Numbered from the stretch's first letter, positions 18,169 through 26,283 are shown. The stretch is DNA of 41,267 bases from Chloroflexota bacterium (GCA_028876375.1 JAGWSB010000013.1:1-41267); one strand, 5' to 3'. The notes: a model not told the origin generated them from the sequence alone. A program made the numbers and translations.

Positions 18169-18172
18169 CTAG
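18169..18172. repeat. Left copy of the CTAG target duplication
   Basis: CTAG directly precedes the left terminal repeat of the element and is matched by CTAG at 19519-19522 directly after the right terminal repeat. IS5-group elements duplicate YTAR targets, so CTAG fits. Confidence 0.7.
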
Positions 18173-18184
18173 GAGGCCGCTGAA
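18173..18184 (+). repeat. Left terminal inverted repeat of the insertion sequence
   Basis: GAGGCCGCTGAA, identical to the reverse complement of bases 19507-19518. The identity extends through the flanking CTAG (AG) if the target bases are counted. Confidence 0.8.
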
Positions 18185-18270
18185 CTATTCGCCACGAGGA
18201 TCTTCTCATCCACGCGGCGGTGTGCGATCATCCGTCCGGGGGAGCGCATCACCTCACGTGGAGGACGGCG

Positions 18271-19365
18271 ATGCGCGGAGAGGACCGGCGGGCAGCGGCG
18301 ATGTGGAGCTACGTGCGCCTCGAGGAGCGCGTCCCAGCTGACCACCCCTTGCGCGCCATCCGAGCGATGACCGATCGGGCCCTCGCCGAGCTCGATCCGC
18401 TCTTCCGGCGCCTGTACAGCCGGCGCGGCCGGCCGTCCATCCCGCCCGAGCAGCTGCTGCGGGCCCTGGTGCTCCAGCTCCTCTATTCCATCCGCAGCGA
18501 GCGCCTCCTGGTGGAGCGCATCGACGCCGACCTGTACTTCCGCTGGTTCGTCGGCCTCGAGCTCGACGACCCGGTCTGGCACCCCACCACCTTCACCCAC
18601 GCCCGCGACGGCGCGCTCGGCGGCGAGGTGGCCGCGGCCTTCTTCGCCGCGGTCGTCGGCCAGGCGCGCGCGGCGGGGCTCCTGAGCGACGAGCACTTCT
18701 CGGTGGACGGCACGCTCCTGGAGGCCTGGGCCGGCCAGAAGAGCTTCCGGCCCATCGACGAGCGCCGGGACCAGGGCGGCCCCGGCGCGACCGCAGACTT
18801 CAAGGGCCGGCCGCGGCGCAACGACACCCACCGCTCGACGACCGACCCCGAGGCGCGCCTGTACCGCAAGGGCGACGGGCAGGAGGCGCACCTTTCGTAC
18901 CTCGGGCACCTGCTCACCGACAACCGCTGCGGCCTGGCCGTCGGGGGCGAGGTGAGCATCGCCACGGGGGACGCCGAGCGCACCGCGGCGCTCCGGCTCC
19001 TCGGTCCCCCGAAGCGGCGCGGCCGCCGTCGCCGACGGCGCATCACCCTCGGATGCGACAAGGGATACGACGCCCGTGGGTTCGTCGCCGCCTGCCGCGA
19101 GCTGGGCGTCACCCCGCACGTCTGCCAGAACACCACGGGCCGCCGCTCGGCCATCGACGAGCGCACCACCCGCCACGTGGGGTACGCCATGAGCCAGGCC
19201 GCGCGCCGCCGCGGCGAGCGCGTCTTCGGCTGGCTCAAGACCATCGCCCTCTTGCGCAAGCTCCGCCACCGCGGACGCGACCGCGTCGACGGGATCTTCA
19301 CCTTCGCGCTCGCCGTCTACGACCTGGTGCGTCTGCGCACGCTGACCGCGGAAAGGTCGGCCTGA
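18271..19365 (+). CDS. IS5-family transposase
   Basis: Predicted 364 residues from ATG 18271, preceded by GGAGGA at 18260-18265; a GTG at 18220 would add 17 residues without homology. The N-terminal DUF772-like region is clear (LEERVPADHPLRAIRAMTD, then YSRRGRPSIPPEQLLRALVL). The DDE catalytic residues are likely the Asp in FSVDGTLLEAWA, the Asp in LGCDKGYDARGF and the Glu in RRRGERVFGWLKT, with the Y/R..E pattern of IS5 transposases. The protein would cut and join the element ends by a DDE mechanism. The reading frame is intact. Confidence 0.92.
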   Translation: MRGEDRRAAAMWSYVRLEERVPADHPLRAIRAMTDRALAELDPLFRRLYSRRGRPSIPPEQLLRALVLQLLYSIRSERLLVERIDADLYFRWFVGLELDDPVWHPTTFTHARDGALGGEVAAAFFAAVVGQARAAGLLSDEHFSVDGTLLEAWAGQKSFRPIDERRDQGGPGATADFKGRPRRNDTHRSTTDPEARLYRKGDGQEAHLSYLGHLLTDNRCGLAVGGEVSIATGDAERTAALRLLGPPKRRGRRRRRRITLGCDKGYDARGFVAACRELGVTPHVCQNTTGRRSAIDERTTRHVGYAMSQAARRRGERVFGWLKTIALLRKLRHRGRDRVDGIFTFALAVYDLVRLRTLTAERSA

Positions 19366-19506
19366 GCGGGATGCGCACCAGGGCGGGTCGAACGGACGCG
19401 AGGCGCGTCGATGAGCGCCGGATCGCCTGGATCGGATCAAAGACGATCGGCTCCACCCGATGAGCGCCGCTGCGTCGATGAGAGAAGCTGCCTTCATGTG
19501 CAGTTC

Positions 19507-19518
19507 TTCAGCGGCCTC
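19507..19518 (-). repeat. Right terminal inverted repeat of the insertion sequence
   Basis: TTCAGCGGCCTC on the plus strand, the exact reverse complement of the left end. Confidence 0.8.
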
Positions 19519-19522
19519 CTAG
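19519..19522. repeat. Right copy of the CTAG target duplication
   Basis: CTAG immediately outside the right terminal repeat. Read on the minus strand, it also provides the TAG stop (19521-19519) of the adjacent GNAT gene, so that gene kept its natural end after insertion. Confidence 0.7.
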
Positions 19523-20535
19523 AGCGTCTTCTCCAGCTGGATGTGCGCCGGCAGCGGCTCGTACCCGAGCGTGTAGTTGACGGCGCGCATGGCCTTGTTC
19601 GGCTCGTCGTTCGTCGTGATCATCCAGCGCATACCGCTCGTCTTCGCGCGGGTCAGCGCCTCGATCTTGAGCGCGAACGCGATGCCGCGCCCACGGTACG
19701 CGGGTAGCACGGCGGTGTACCCGGTGCCGCCCTTCCTCCCGCCCTCGCCGCGGAAGCTCGAGGTGAGTCCGACGACTGTGTCGCCGTCGAGCGCGAAGAC
19801 GTCGAGGTCGGGCGCGCTCCCCCGCTGCTCGAGGAGGAGCCGGCGGAAGACGTCGTAGCCCCAGTGCGCCAGCGGCGTCGCGACGGGGATGTCCGCCCAG
19901 GTCACCGTCTCGACGTCGTACACCCGGTGGAGGAACGCCTCGAGGCGCTCCGCGTCCATCTCGCGCTTCAGCTGTTCGAGCGTCGTGAAGCGGACCCCGC
20001 TCTCGAGGGGCCGTCGCGCGCGCTCCCGCCAGCGGGCGGGGTCGAAACGGTCGAGGTCGACGGCCGCTTGGATGCGGCGGCCGATCTCGCGGTACCCGCG
20101 CTTCTGGGCCCACGCGAGCGCCTCCGGCTCGCGCGCGGACACGCCGCCGTGAAGCTTCGGCGCCGCCATGTCCCGCGCCGCGGACTCCACCGCCGCGACG
20201 AGCGCGCCACCCAGACCGAGCCGGCGGTGCGCGCGCGCGACGAAGACGCCTGCGCGCGCCGAGCCGTCCGGCGCGCGTAGCAGCCCGCCCTGCCCGACGT
20301 CCATGTTCCCGGCGTACGCCCCGCTCGCGGCGTCGACGACGACGCGCACGCGGGTCGGGTCCGGCGTACTCCGCTCCCACTCGCGCCACTCGGCGGCGCT
20401 CTCATGCTCGACCTCCGGCAGATCGGCGTTGCGCTCCGCCACGATCGCCTCGCGGTCCTCGTCGCGGAACGGGCGCGCGCGATAGCCGGCCGGGAGCGCC
20501 CGCGCGACCGCGTCGAGCGTCGCGACGATCGTCAT
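19519..20535 (-). CDS. Two-domain GNAT acetyltransferase
   Basis: The 338-residue protein carries two GNAT domains. The N-terminal one (from YRARPFRDEDREAIVAERNA) has FVARAHRRLGLGGALVAAVE as its acetyl-CoA loop; the C-terminal one has VLPAYRGRGIAFALKIEAL and the asparagine-rich TTNDEPNKAMRAVNYTLGYE ending. Both loops keep R..G.G/A, so both sites may bind acetyl-CoA. The substrate is unknown. It has the same plan as the GNAT protein at 16714-17700 and may be its paralogue. The stop codon lies in the target duplication of the insertion element. Confidence 0.88.
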   Translation of the reverse strand: MTIVATLDAVARALPAGYRARPFRDEDREAIVAERNADLPEVEHESAAEWREWERSTPDPTRVRVVVDAASGAYAGNMDVGQGGLLRAPDGSARAGVFVARAHRRLGLGGALVAAVESAARDMAAPKLHGGVSAREPEALAWAQKRGYREIGRRIQAAVDLDRFDPARWRERARRPLESGVRFTTLEQLKREMDAERLEAFLHRVYDVETVTWADIPVATPLAHWGYDVFRRLLLEQRGSAPDLDVFALDGDTVVGLTSSFRGEGGRKGGTGYTAVLPAYRGRGIAFALKIEALTRAKTSGMRWMITTNDEPNKAMRAVNYTLGYEPLPAHIQLEKTL

Positions 20536-20545
20536 CGCGCCGAGG

Positions 20546-21604
20546 CTAGCCCGCCATGCGCAGGGCGTCGATGGTGAAGCGGAGCAGGCGCCAGAGCTCG
20601 CCGGCGAGGCCGAGCGCGCTCCGGCCCTTCGTCGCCGCCCCCACCTCCGCGTGCTGCACGAGCGTCGGGACGACGAGCTCGAAGCGACGGCCGCGGGCGG
20701 CCGCCTCCGCCGCGTACGCCTCGGCCGGCGGCTCGTACGTGTCGTTCGGGTCGTGGATCCAGAACACCGGAGGCTGGACGCGCGACCACACGGTGCTCGG
20801 GGAGAGCGCGTCCAGCGTCGCGCGTCCCGCCGGCGAGAGCGCCTCGAGGCGCGCGAGGGCGCCGTCGTAGCTGCCCGACGCGAACGCGGCGCTCACCGCC
20901 GCGCGGTCCGCCTCGTCCGGCATCGCCGCGAGGACCGCCGGGGGCAGGCGCGTCCTCACCTCGTCGCTCGGCTGCCACGGCTCGAGCCTCCCGCCGATCC
21001 GCTGCTGGTGCGACGCGACCGCGGCGACGTACGTGTCGAGGTCGAAGTACGAGCCGAGCACGACGATCTCGTCGGCGTCCGCGGCGGCCCCTGCCGACGC
21101 GGCGACGAGCGCGAGGCCGGCCCCCACCGACGCGCCGAAGATGCCCACGGGGCGCCCGCGCGTCTCGGGGAGCGAGCGCAGGTGCGCGAACGCGGCGTCG
21201 ATGATCGCCGGGGCGCCGGGGTCGAGGCGCCCCTCCACCAGGAAGGGGAACTGCGGGAGCATCACGAGATAGCCGGCGCGCGCGAGCGTCGCGCCGAACT
21301 CCCGCGTCGCTTCGTTGTCGTTCCCGACCGGCGTCGCGCCGTTGACGATCATGAGCGCCGGATGGCGGTCTCCCCAGCCCGGCCGCCACCACGACACCCG
21401 CATCTCGACGCCACCGAGCGTCTCGCGTGTCTCCGCAGCGCGCACCGCCGGGGTGATGCGCTCGGCGAGGTCGCTACCCGCCAGCGACGGCGAGTACACG
21501 TCGAGGAGGAGGAGCGCGGCCTTGCCGCCGGGGTAGAGGAGGGGCCGCCACAGCAGGCCGAACGCGACGACGATCGCGAGGAGGATGCCGCTGCGCCGCC
21601 GCAC
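20546..21604 (-). CDS. Alpha/beta-hydrolase, membrane-anchored
   Basis: The 352-residue protein starts at GTG 21604. It has an N-terminal hydrophobic segment (SGILLAIVVAFGLLWRPLLY) that may anchor it or act as an uncleaved signal. The hydrolase fold shows the oxyanion strand LMIVNGATPVGND, the nucleophile elbow GIFGASVGAGLAL (Ser in GxSxG), an acidic residue in WIHDPNDTYEPP and a late His in VQHAEVGAA. This fits dienelactone hydrolase/esterase-like enzymes; the substrate is unknown. It lies 25 bp after secF on the same strand and may be read with it. Confidence 0.85.
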   Translation of the reverse strand: MRRRSGILLAIVVAFGLLWRPLLYPGGKAALLLLDVYSPSLAGSDLAERITPAVRAAETRETLGGVEMRVSWWRPGWGDRHPALMIVNGATPVGNDNEATREFGATLARAGYLVMLPQFPFLVEGRLDPGAPAIIDAAFAHLRSLPETRGRPVGIFGASVGAGLALVAASAGAAADADEIVVLGSYFDLDTYVAAVASHQQRIGGRLEPWQPSDEVRTRLPPAVLAAMPDEADRAAVSAAFASGSYDGALARLEALSPAGRATLDALSPSTVWSRVQPPVFWIHDPNDTYEPPAEAYAAEAAARGRRFELVVPTLVQHAEVGAATKGRSALGLAGELWRLLRFTIDALRMAG

Positions 21605-21629
21605 GAGCGCGGACGCTAGCGCACGGGCG

Positions 21630-22574
21630 TCAGGCCGCGGCGGGCTGCGCCTTCCCGCGCCGGCGCCAGACGTCCTCGATCTCCTGCCACAGCGAGACGA
21701 CCTGGGCGGCGTTGAAGATCGAGGAGTACGTCCCCGAGATGATCCCGATGAGGAGCGCGAGGGCGAAGTTACGGACCGAGTAGCCGCCGAAGAGGAACAG
21801 CGCGAGGAGCGTGAGCAGGACGGTGAGCGAGGTGATGACGGACCGGGTCATGGTCTGCATGACCGAGAAGTTGATGACCGGGTTGAGGGCCTCGCCCGGG
21901 TTGAGGCGCAGGTTCTCGCGGATGCGGTCGAACACGACGATCGTGTCGTGCACGGAGAAGCCGATGATCGTGAGCACCGCGGTGACGAACAGGCTGTCGA
22001 CCTCGACGCCGAGGAAGTATCCGAGCATGGCGAACAGGCCGAGCACGAGGAAGGCGTCGTGGAGCAGCGCCACGATCGCGGCGATGCCGTAGCGGAACGC
22101 CGCCCAGCCGAACGTGCGGAACGCGAACGCGATGAGCAGGACGATGAGGATCGAGGCGAAGACGATCGAACGGATCGCGTTCTGGACCAGCTCACCACTG
22201 AACGACGGGCTGACCGACGAGGCGTCGACGCCGAGGATCTTGCCCGGGAACGCCTTCTCCAGCGCCTGCTGGGTCGTCGCGACCTCGACCGGCTTCATCT
22301 CCTTCGTACGGATGAGGAGCCGCGAGCCCTCGGCCCCCTGCAGCTGCGCCTCGCTGTGGCCGAGCGAGGTCATGACGTCGTGAACGGCCGTCGCCGCGGG
22401 GACGTCGCTGAAGCGCACGTCGAGCAGCGTGCCGCCGAGGAACTCGATACCCGGCTTCAGACCGCCCAGGAGGAGGAACGCGATGCCAGGCACGATGAGG
22501 AGCCCCGAGAGCAGGAAGTACAGCCACTTACGCTCGACGACCCGGAACAGGGCGGTGCGCGTCTCGCGGCTCAC
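21630..22574 (-). CDS. secF: Protein translocase subunit SecF
   Basis: The 314-residue membrane protein has the expected six helices: an N-terminal one (WLYFLLSGLLIVPGIAFLLL), the periplasmic P1-like domain with GLKPGIEFLGGTLLDVRF, and a five-helix RND-type block (including IIGFSVHDTIVVFDRIREN, a SecF signature). With SecD it uses the proton motive force to assist late steps of Sec export. GTG 22574 overlaps the secD TGA as GTGA (22571-22574), giving tight coupling. Confidence 0.96.
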   Translation of the reverse strand: MSRETRTALFRVVERKWLYFLLSGLLIVPGIAFLLLGGLKPGIEFLGGTLLDVRFSDVPAATAVHDVMTSLGHSEAQLQGAEGSRLLIRTKEMKPVEVATTQQALEKAFPGKILGVDASSVSPSFSGELVQNAIRSIVFASILIVLLIAFAFRTFGWAAFRYGIAAIVALLHDAFLVLGLFAMLGYFLGVEVDSLFVTAVLTIIGFSVHDTIVVFDRIRENLRLNPGEALNPVINFSVMQTMTRSVITSLTVLLTLLALFLFGGYSVRNFALALLIGIISGTYSSIFNAAQVVSLWQEIEDVWRRRGKAQPAAA

Positions 22575-23920
22575 GGGCGCACCGCCGCCGGTCCGAGACG
22601 GCCGGCCTCCGCCGCGCGCTCCTCGACGCCGTACAGCGGCCGCCTCCGCAGGCGCTCGACCTCGATCGCCCCGCGCAGCAGCATCTGCGTCACGACGACC
22701 GCGGTGAAGAACGACACGGCGACGCCGATGCCCAGCGTGAGCGCGAAGCCCTTCACCTCACCGGTGCCGAACTGGAACAGGATGAACGCGGTGATGATCG
22801 TCGCGAGGTTCGAGTACCAGATCGACGGGAACGCGCGCTTCCGGCCCTCCTCCACCGCGGCGCGCAGCGACTTCCCGCTGCGCAGCTCCTCCTTGAGCCG
22901 CTCGAAGGTGAGGACGTTCGCGTCGACGGCCATCCCGATGGAGAGGATGAATCCGGCGATGCCCGCGAGCGTGAGGGTCACCGGGACGAGACGGAAGACG
23001 GCGTACGTGAGCACCGTGTAGAAGATGAGGGCGATCACCGCGAGCGCGCCGGGCAGGCGGTAGTAGAGGATCATGAACAGCGCGACCAGGAGCAGCCCGA
23101 TCGCGCCGGCCACGAGGCTGCGCTGGACCGATTCGGCTCCGAGGGTCGGCTCCACGCGCGAGGACTGCAGGATCTCCAGCGGGACGGGCAGCGCGCCGGA
23201 GTTGAGCAGGAGGCTCAGCTCCTTCGCGCTCTGAGGCGTGAAGCTGCCTTGGATGATCCCCTTGCCGGAGGTGAAGACCTGCTGGATCACCGGCGCGGAG
23301 ATCTGCTTGCCGTCGAGGACGATCTGGACCTGCTGGTTGACGTACTGCTTCGACAGGTCGACCCAGCGCTGGTCGTCGGGCGGCCCGAACTCGAAGTTGA
23401 CGACGGGCTCACCGTTCTGCTGGAACGACACGTACGTCGGCTTGAGGTTCGCGCCGGTCAGGGCCGGCGTGAGCGACTTGTACTGGCCGGCGTTGGCCGC
23501 GTCGGGGACCTTGAACTCGAGGAACGCCTGCTTCGTCACGATGTCCTGGGCCTGCTGAAGGTCCGAGACCCCCGGCAGCTGGACGAGGATCTTGTCCGTC
23601 CCCTGCGCCTGGATGACCGGCTCCGACACGCCGAGGCCGTTGATGCGCCGCTCGATGACGCCGCGCGCCTGGTCGTTGAGCGTGGATACCGGGGTGGTGA
23701 CGCCGGGCGGGAGCTTCTCGGTCTCGAGGCGCAGCACGAGCTCCGTCCCTCCCTGCAGGTCGAGCCCGAGGTGCGTCTTGATCTCCTGCTGGTACGACGA
23801 GCCGCCGATGTTGAAGCAGATCCCCGGGCAGCCGAAGGGGAAGTCGACGCGGTGGTGCGGGATGTCCACCCACACCGCGACGACGGCGATGAGCGCGATG
23901 AGCCACGGACCGATACCCAT
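22571..23920 (-). CDS. secD: Protein translocase subunit SecD
   Basis: The 449-residue protein starts at ATG 23920. Recognisable are the signature HLGLDLQGGTELVLRLE after the first membrane helix, the P1 head region, and the C-terminal helices with GIAGFILSIGMAVDANVLTF and FERLKEELRSGKSLRAAVEEG. An unusual detail is a Cys pair (about residues 31 and 35, FGCPGICFN) just outside the first helix, before the conserved QQEIKTHLGLDLQGG block. It starts 30 bp after the tatB-like gene on the same strand. Confidence 0.96.
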   Translation of the reverse strand: MGIGPWLIALIAVVAVWVDIPHHRVDFPFGCPGICFNIGGSSYQQEIKTHLGLDLQGGTELVLRLETEKLPPGVTTPVSTLNDQARGVIERRINGLGVSEPVIQAQGTDKILVQLPGVSDLQQAQDIVTKQAFLEFKVPDAANAGQYKSLTPALTGANLKPTYVSFQQNGEPVVNFEFGPPDDQRWVDLSKQYVNQQVQIVLDGKQISAPVIQQVFTSGKGIIQGSFTPQSAKELSLLLNSGALPVPLEILQSSRVEPTLGAESVQRSLVAGAIGLLLVALFMILYYRLPGALAVIALIFYTVLTYAVFRLVPVTLTLAGIAGFILSIGMAVDANVLTFERLKEELRSGKSLRAAVEEGRKRAFPSIWYSNLATIITAFILFQFGTGEVKGFALTLGIGVAVSFFTAVVVTQMLLRGAIEVERLRRRPLYGVEERAAEAGRLGPAAVRP

Positions 23921-23950
23921 GGGAACGCTCTCGATGTTAGACGGAGGCGG

Positions 23951-24292
23951 CTATCCCTGTCGCTTCGCGTTCTCCTCGAGCCGCTCGCGCGCGAGGCGCG
24001 CCTCCCGATCGAACTCGGTCTCCGCGGGCTCCGTCGGCGTCGTCACCTCCGCCGGCGCCGCGCCGGCGGAGGGGGGCTCGACCGCTGTCGGCGGCTCGGG
24101 CGCGGGCGGCGGCGGCGGGGGCGCCGGATGGTCGGCGTTGAGCAGCTCGCGCTGCAGCTCGTCCGACGTGCGGCGCAGGTCGTTCATGATCCGCCCGAGG
24201 TCTCGCGCGACCTGCGGCATCCGCTCGGGCCCCAGGACGATGAGCGCGATCACGAGCAGGAGGAGGAGCTCCCCCGTTCCGATGCCGAACAT
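23951..24292 (-). CDS. tatB: Twin-arginine translocase component, TatB-like
   Basis: The 113-residue protein has one N-terminal membrane helix (IGTGELLLLLVIALIVLGPE) with the conserved Glu of GTGE and the GPERMPQVARDLGR hinge and amphipathic helix, which fits TatB (GPERLP-type) better than TatA. The C-terminal part is a Pro/Ala-rich linker followed by a charged segment ending in ENAKRQG. It would form the receptor for folded twin-arginine substrates with TatC, which is not in the window. ATG 24292 shares its A with the pyrF TGA (TGATG). A TatA role cannot be excluded. Confidence 0.85.
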   Translation of the reverse strand: MFGIGTGELLLLLVIALIVLGPERMPQVARDLGRIMNDLRRTSDELQRELLNADHPAPPPPPPAPEPPTAVEPPSAGAAPAEVTTPTEPAETEFDREARLARERLEENAKRQG

Positions 24293-25140
24293 CAGCGAAG
24301 GCGGGGGGCGCCGCCCCCCGCCGACCCCCCGACGTGCGCGACGCGGGCGGCGTTCGCCGCGTCCTTGAGCTCGCGCGCCGCGCGCTCCGCCGCGGCCTCG
24401 AAGTCGGCGCCATCCGACGCGTAGAGGACCGAGCGCGAGGCGCTCGGCAGGACGCCGCCGCCGCGCTCGTCGAGCGCCATGCGCAGCGCGTCGTCGACGG
24501 CCCCGCCCTGCGCGCCGACGCCGGGCATGAGGAAGAGGCGGTCGGGCGCGAGCTCGCGGAGGCGCCGCGCCTCGCGCGGGTACGTCGCGCCGACGACGAA
24601 GCCGCACTGCTCCGCCGGGAAGCGCCGCACGCACGCCTCGACGACCCGCTCGTAGAGCGGCCGCCCCTCGACGCTGAGATCCTGGAAGTCGCGCGCTCCC
24701 GGGTTGCTCGTCCGCGCGAGCACGAGGACGTACCCGAGGTCGGCGAACGCCGCGATCGAGTCGAGGCCCACGTACGGCGGGACCGTCGCCGCGTCGCCCC
24801 CGAGCTTGTCGAACAGCGCGCGCGCGTATGCCGCCGCGGTGTTCGGCACGTCGCCGCGCTTGCCGTCGAGGATCACCGGGATGTCGCGCGGGATCTCCTG
24901 CAGCGTGAGCGCGAGGACGTCGACGCCGGCCTGCCCGTACTGCTCGAAGAAGGCGAGGTTCGGCTTGTACGCGCAGACGTGGTCCGAGGTCGCGTGGACG
25001 ATGCGCCGCAGGAAACGGCTGGCGGCCTGCGCGCCGCGGCCGAGGTGATCGGGGATCCGCTCCGCCTCGGGATCGAGGCCGACGCACACGATGCTGTCGC
25101 GAGCTCGCGTGGCATCAGCGAGCTTTTCGAGGAATCGCAT
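24292..25140 (-). CDS. pyrF: Orotidine 5'-phosphate decarboxylase (subfamily 2)
   Basis: I start this 282-residue protein at ATG 25140 (MRFLEKLADATRARDSIVCV); the open frame extends further upstream but without homology and into the divergent promoter region. The catalytic block VILDGKRGDVPNTAAAYA holds the Lys of the decarboxylase, and the N-terminal VGLDPEAERIPDH and AYKPNLAFFEQYG and the late MPGVGAQGG fit the subfamily 2 enzymes of about 270-300 residues. It makes UMP from OMP in pyrimidine synthesis. The C-terminus is Gly/Ala-rich and encoded by a strong GC palindrome. Confidence 0.94.
   Translation of the reverse strand: MRFLEKLADATRARDSIVCVGLDPEAERIPDHLGRGAQAASRFLRRIVHATSDHVCAYKPNLAFFEQYGQAGVDVLALTLQEIPRDIPVILDGKRGDVPNTAAAYARALFDKLGGDAATVPPYVGLDSIAAFADLGYVLVLARTSNPGARDFQDLSVEGRPLYERVVEACVRRFPAEQCGFVVGATYPREARRLRELAPDRLFLMPGVGAQGGAVDDALRMALDERGGGVLPSASRSVLYASDGADFEAAAERAARELKDAANAARVAHVGGSAGGGAPRLR
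24300..24322 (-). other. GC-rich hairpin at the pyrF/tatB junction
   Basis: A 10-bp perfect stem (GGCGGGGGGC/GCCCCCCGCC) with a 3-base loop spans 24300-24322 inside the last codons of pyrF and ends 7 bases before the tatB ATG. No T-run follows, so it is not a standard terminator; it could slow or mask tatB translation or stabilise the pyrF end of the mRNA. Confidence 0.4.
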
Positions 25141-25199
25141 TCCGTCCGCAAGCCTATGATACGGGCGCTTCCGCAAGGTAAAGGGAGGAAAGGGACCCC
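25141..25199. promoter_or_regulatory. Divergent promoter region between pyrF and phnD
   Basis: This 59-bp gap must serve both genes. TATGAT at 25155-25160 is a plausible -10 box for phnD, but no good -35 hexamer is visible 16-18 nt upstream. A strong ribosome-binding site GGGAGGAAAG lies about 8 nt before ATG 25200. No Pho-box-like direct repeat was recognised by eye. Confidence 0.35.
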
Positions 25200-26231
25200 A
25201 TGCACCGCACTCTTCGTGCACCTCTGGGGCTCACGCTCGCCCTCGTCGCGGTCGTGTCCGCGGCGTGCGGCGGCACCGCCGCCCCGACCACGTCCGCACA
25301 GCCTTCGGCCGCGGCGGCGTCGCCCGCCGCGTCGAAGGGGCCGCGCCTCGGGTCGTTCGACCGTCCCATCGTGATGGCGTTCGTGCCCTCGCAGGACACC
25401 GCGCGCATCACGGCGAGCGGCAAAGCGATCGCCGCGTCGCTCGAGAAGGCGACCGCCCTGAAGTGGGACGTCAAGGTCCCGACCAGCTACGCCGCCACCA
25501 TCGAGGGCATGTGCGCCGGGCAGATCGACGTCGCCTGGCTCGCGCCGCTCTCGTACGTGACCGCGCACCAGAAGAACTGCGCGAACGTCCTGCTCGCCTC
25601 CGTCCGTAACGACGAGACGGGCAAGCCGAGCACCACGTACAACAGCCAGATCGTCGTCCGCAGCGACAGCGGGATCAAGGATCTCGCCGGCCTGAAGGGC
25701 AAGAAGTTCGCGTTCGTCGACCCGCTCTCGACCTCGGGCACGCTCTTCCCGATGGTCCAGATCAAGCAGCAGACGAACATGGAGCCCAAGGCGTTCTTCT
25801 CGCAGACGATCTTCGCCGGCGGGCACGACAAGTCGATGCTCGCTGTCTACCAGGGCCAGGTCGACGGCGCGGCCTCGTTCATCGACGCGCGCGACCAGCT
25901 CGAGAAGACCTTCCCGGACATCAAGCAGAAGACCACGCGGATCCTGACCGCGGGCCCCATCCCGAACGACACCGTCTCGGTCCGCAGTGGCTTCCCGCAG
26001 GATCTGGCCACCCAGATCCAGAAGGCGCTCCTCGACTACGCCAAGACCGACGACGGCAAGAAGGCCCTCAAGGCCCTCTACAGCATCGACGGCCTCGCGA
26101 CGACCGACGCCAAGCTGTACGACCCGCTCCTCGCCGCGGCCAAGATCGCGGGCCTCGACCTCGAGAAGGAGGCGCAGGCGACCGCGGTGCCCGTCAAGAC
26201 GGCGGCGCCCAGCCCGACCAAGGCCCCGTAG
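25200..26231 (+). CDS. phnD: Phosphate/phosphite/phosphonate ABC transporter, substrate-binding lipoprotein
   Basis: The 343-residue protein has a signal peptide ending in a lipobox VVSAAC, with the lipidated Cys at residue 23, and an Ala/Ser/Pro-rich tether. The mature part matches the PhnD family: RPIVMAFVPSQDTARITASG at its start, VPTSYAATIEGMCAGQIDVA, a GKKFAFVDPLSTSGTLFP block and VYQGQVDGAASF. It is held on the outer face of the membrane and delivers an oxidised or reduced phosphorus compound to PhnCE. No C-P lyase or phosphite dehydrogenase genes are in the window, so the ligand is open. A long Ala/Pro/Lys tail follows the domain. Confidence 0.93.
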   Translation: MHRTLRAPLGLTLALVAVVSAACGGTAAPTTSAQPSAAAASPAASKGPRLGSFDRPIVMAFVPSQDTARITASGKAIAASLEKATALKWDVKVPTSYAATIEGMCAGQIDVAWLAPLSYVTAHQKNCANVLLASVRNDETGKPSTTYNSQIVVRSDSGIKDLAGLKGKKFAFVDPLSTSGTLFPMVQIKQQTNMEPKAFFSQTIFAGGHDKSMLAVYQGQVDGAASFIDARDQLEKTFPDIKQKTTRILTAGPIPNDTVSVRSGFPQDLATQIQKALLDYAKTDDGKKALKALYSIDGLATTDAKLYDPLLAAAKIAGLDLEKEAQATAVPVKTAAPSPTKAP

Positions 26232-26252
26232 GAGGTCCGCTCACGGACATCG

Positions 26253-26283
26253 AAGGGCCGCCCCCCGCGAGGGGGCGGCCCTT
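26253..26283 (+). terminator. 13-bp hairpin between phnD and phnC, attenuator-like
   Basis: AAGGGCCGCCCCC at 26253-26265 pairs perfectly with GGGGGCGGCCCTT at 26271-26283 around a 5-base loop. No T-run follows, so it is not a standard intrinsic terminator. Its 3' arm contains the first two bases of the TTG start codon of phnC (26282-26284). It could terminate some transcripts, block ribosome access to phnC, or protect the phnD mRNA end, giving more binding protein than transporter. Confidence 0.6.

Larger units (their letters stand above)
18173..19518 (+). mobile_element. Complete IS5-type insertion sequence (about 1.35 kb)
   Basis: The element is bounded by a 12-bp perfect terminal inverted repeat: GAGGCCGCTGAA at 18173-18184 and its reverse complement TTCAGCGGCCTC at 19507-19518. 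It is flanked by CTAG on both sides and contains one intact transposase gene. About 140 bp between the transposase stop and the right repeat hold no gene that I can support. It sits between two convergent genes without breaking either; the right-hand CTAG supplies the stop codon of the GNAT gene on the minus strand. The intact ends and gene suggest a fairly recent insertion. Confidence 0.85.

Noticed and set aside
18220-18270. GTG 18220 as the transposase start
   Set aside because: The extra 17 residues show no similarity, and a good GGAGGA precedes ATG 18271.
25155-25160. TATGAT as a definite sigma-70 promoter for phnD
   Set aside because: No matching -35 element was found; kept only as part of a low-confidence promoter region.
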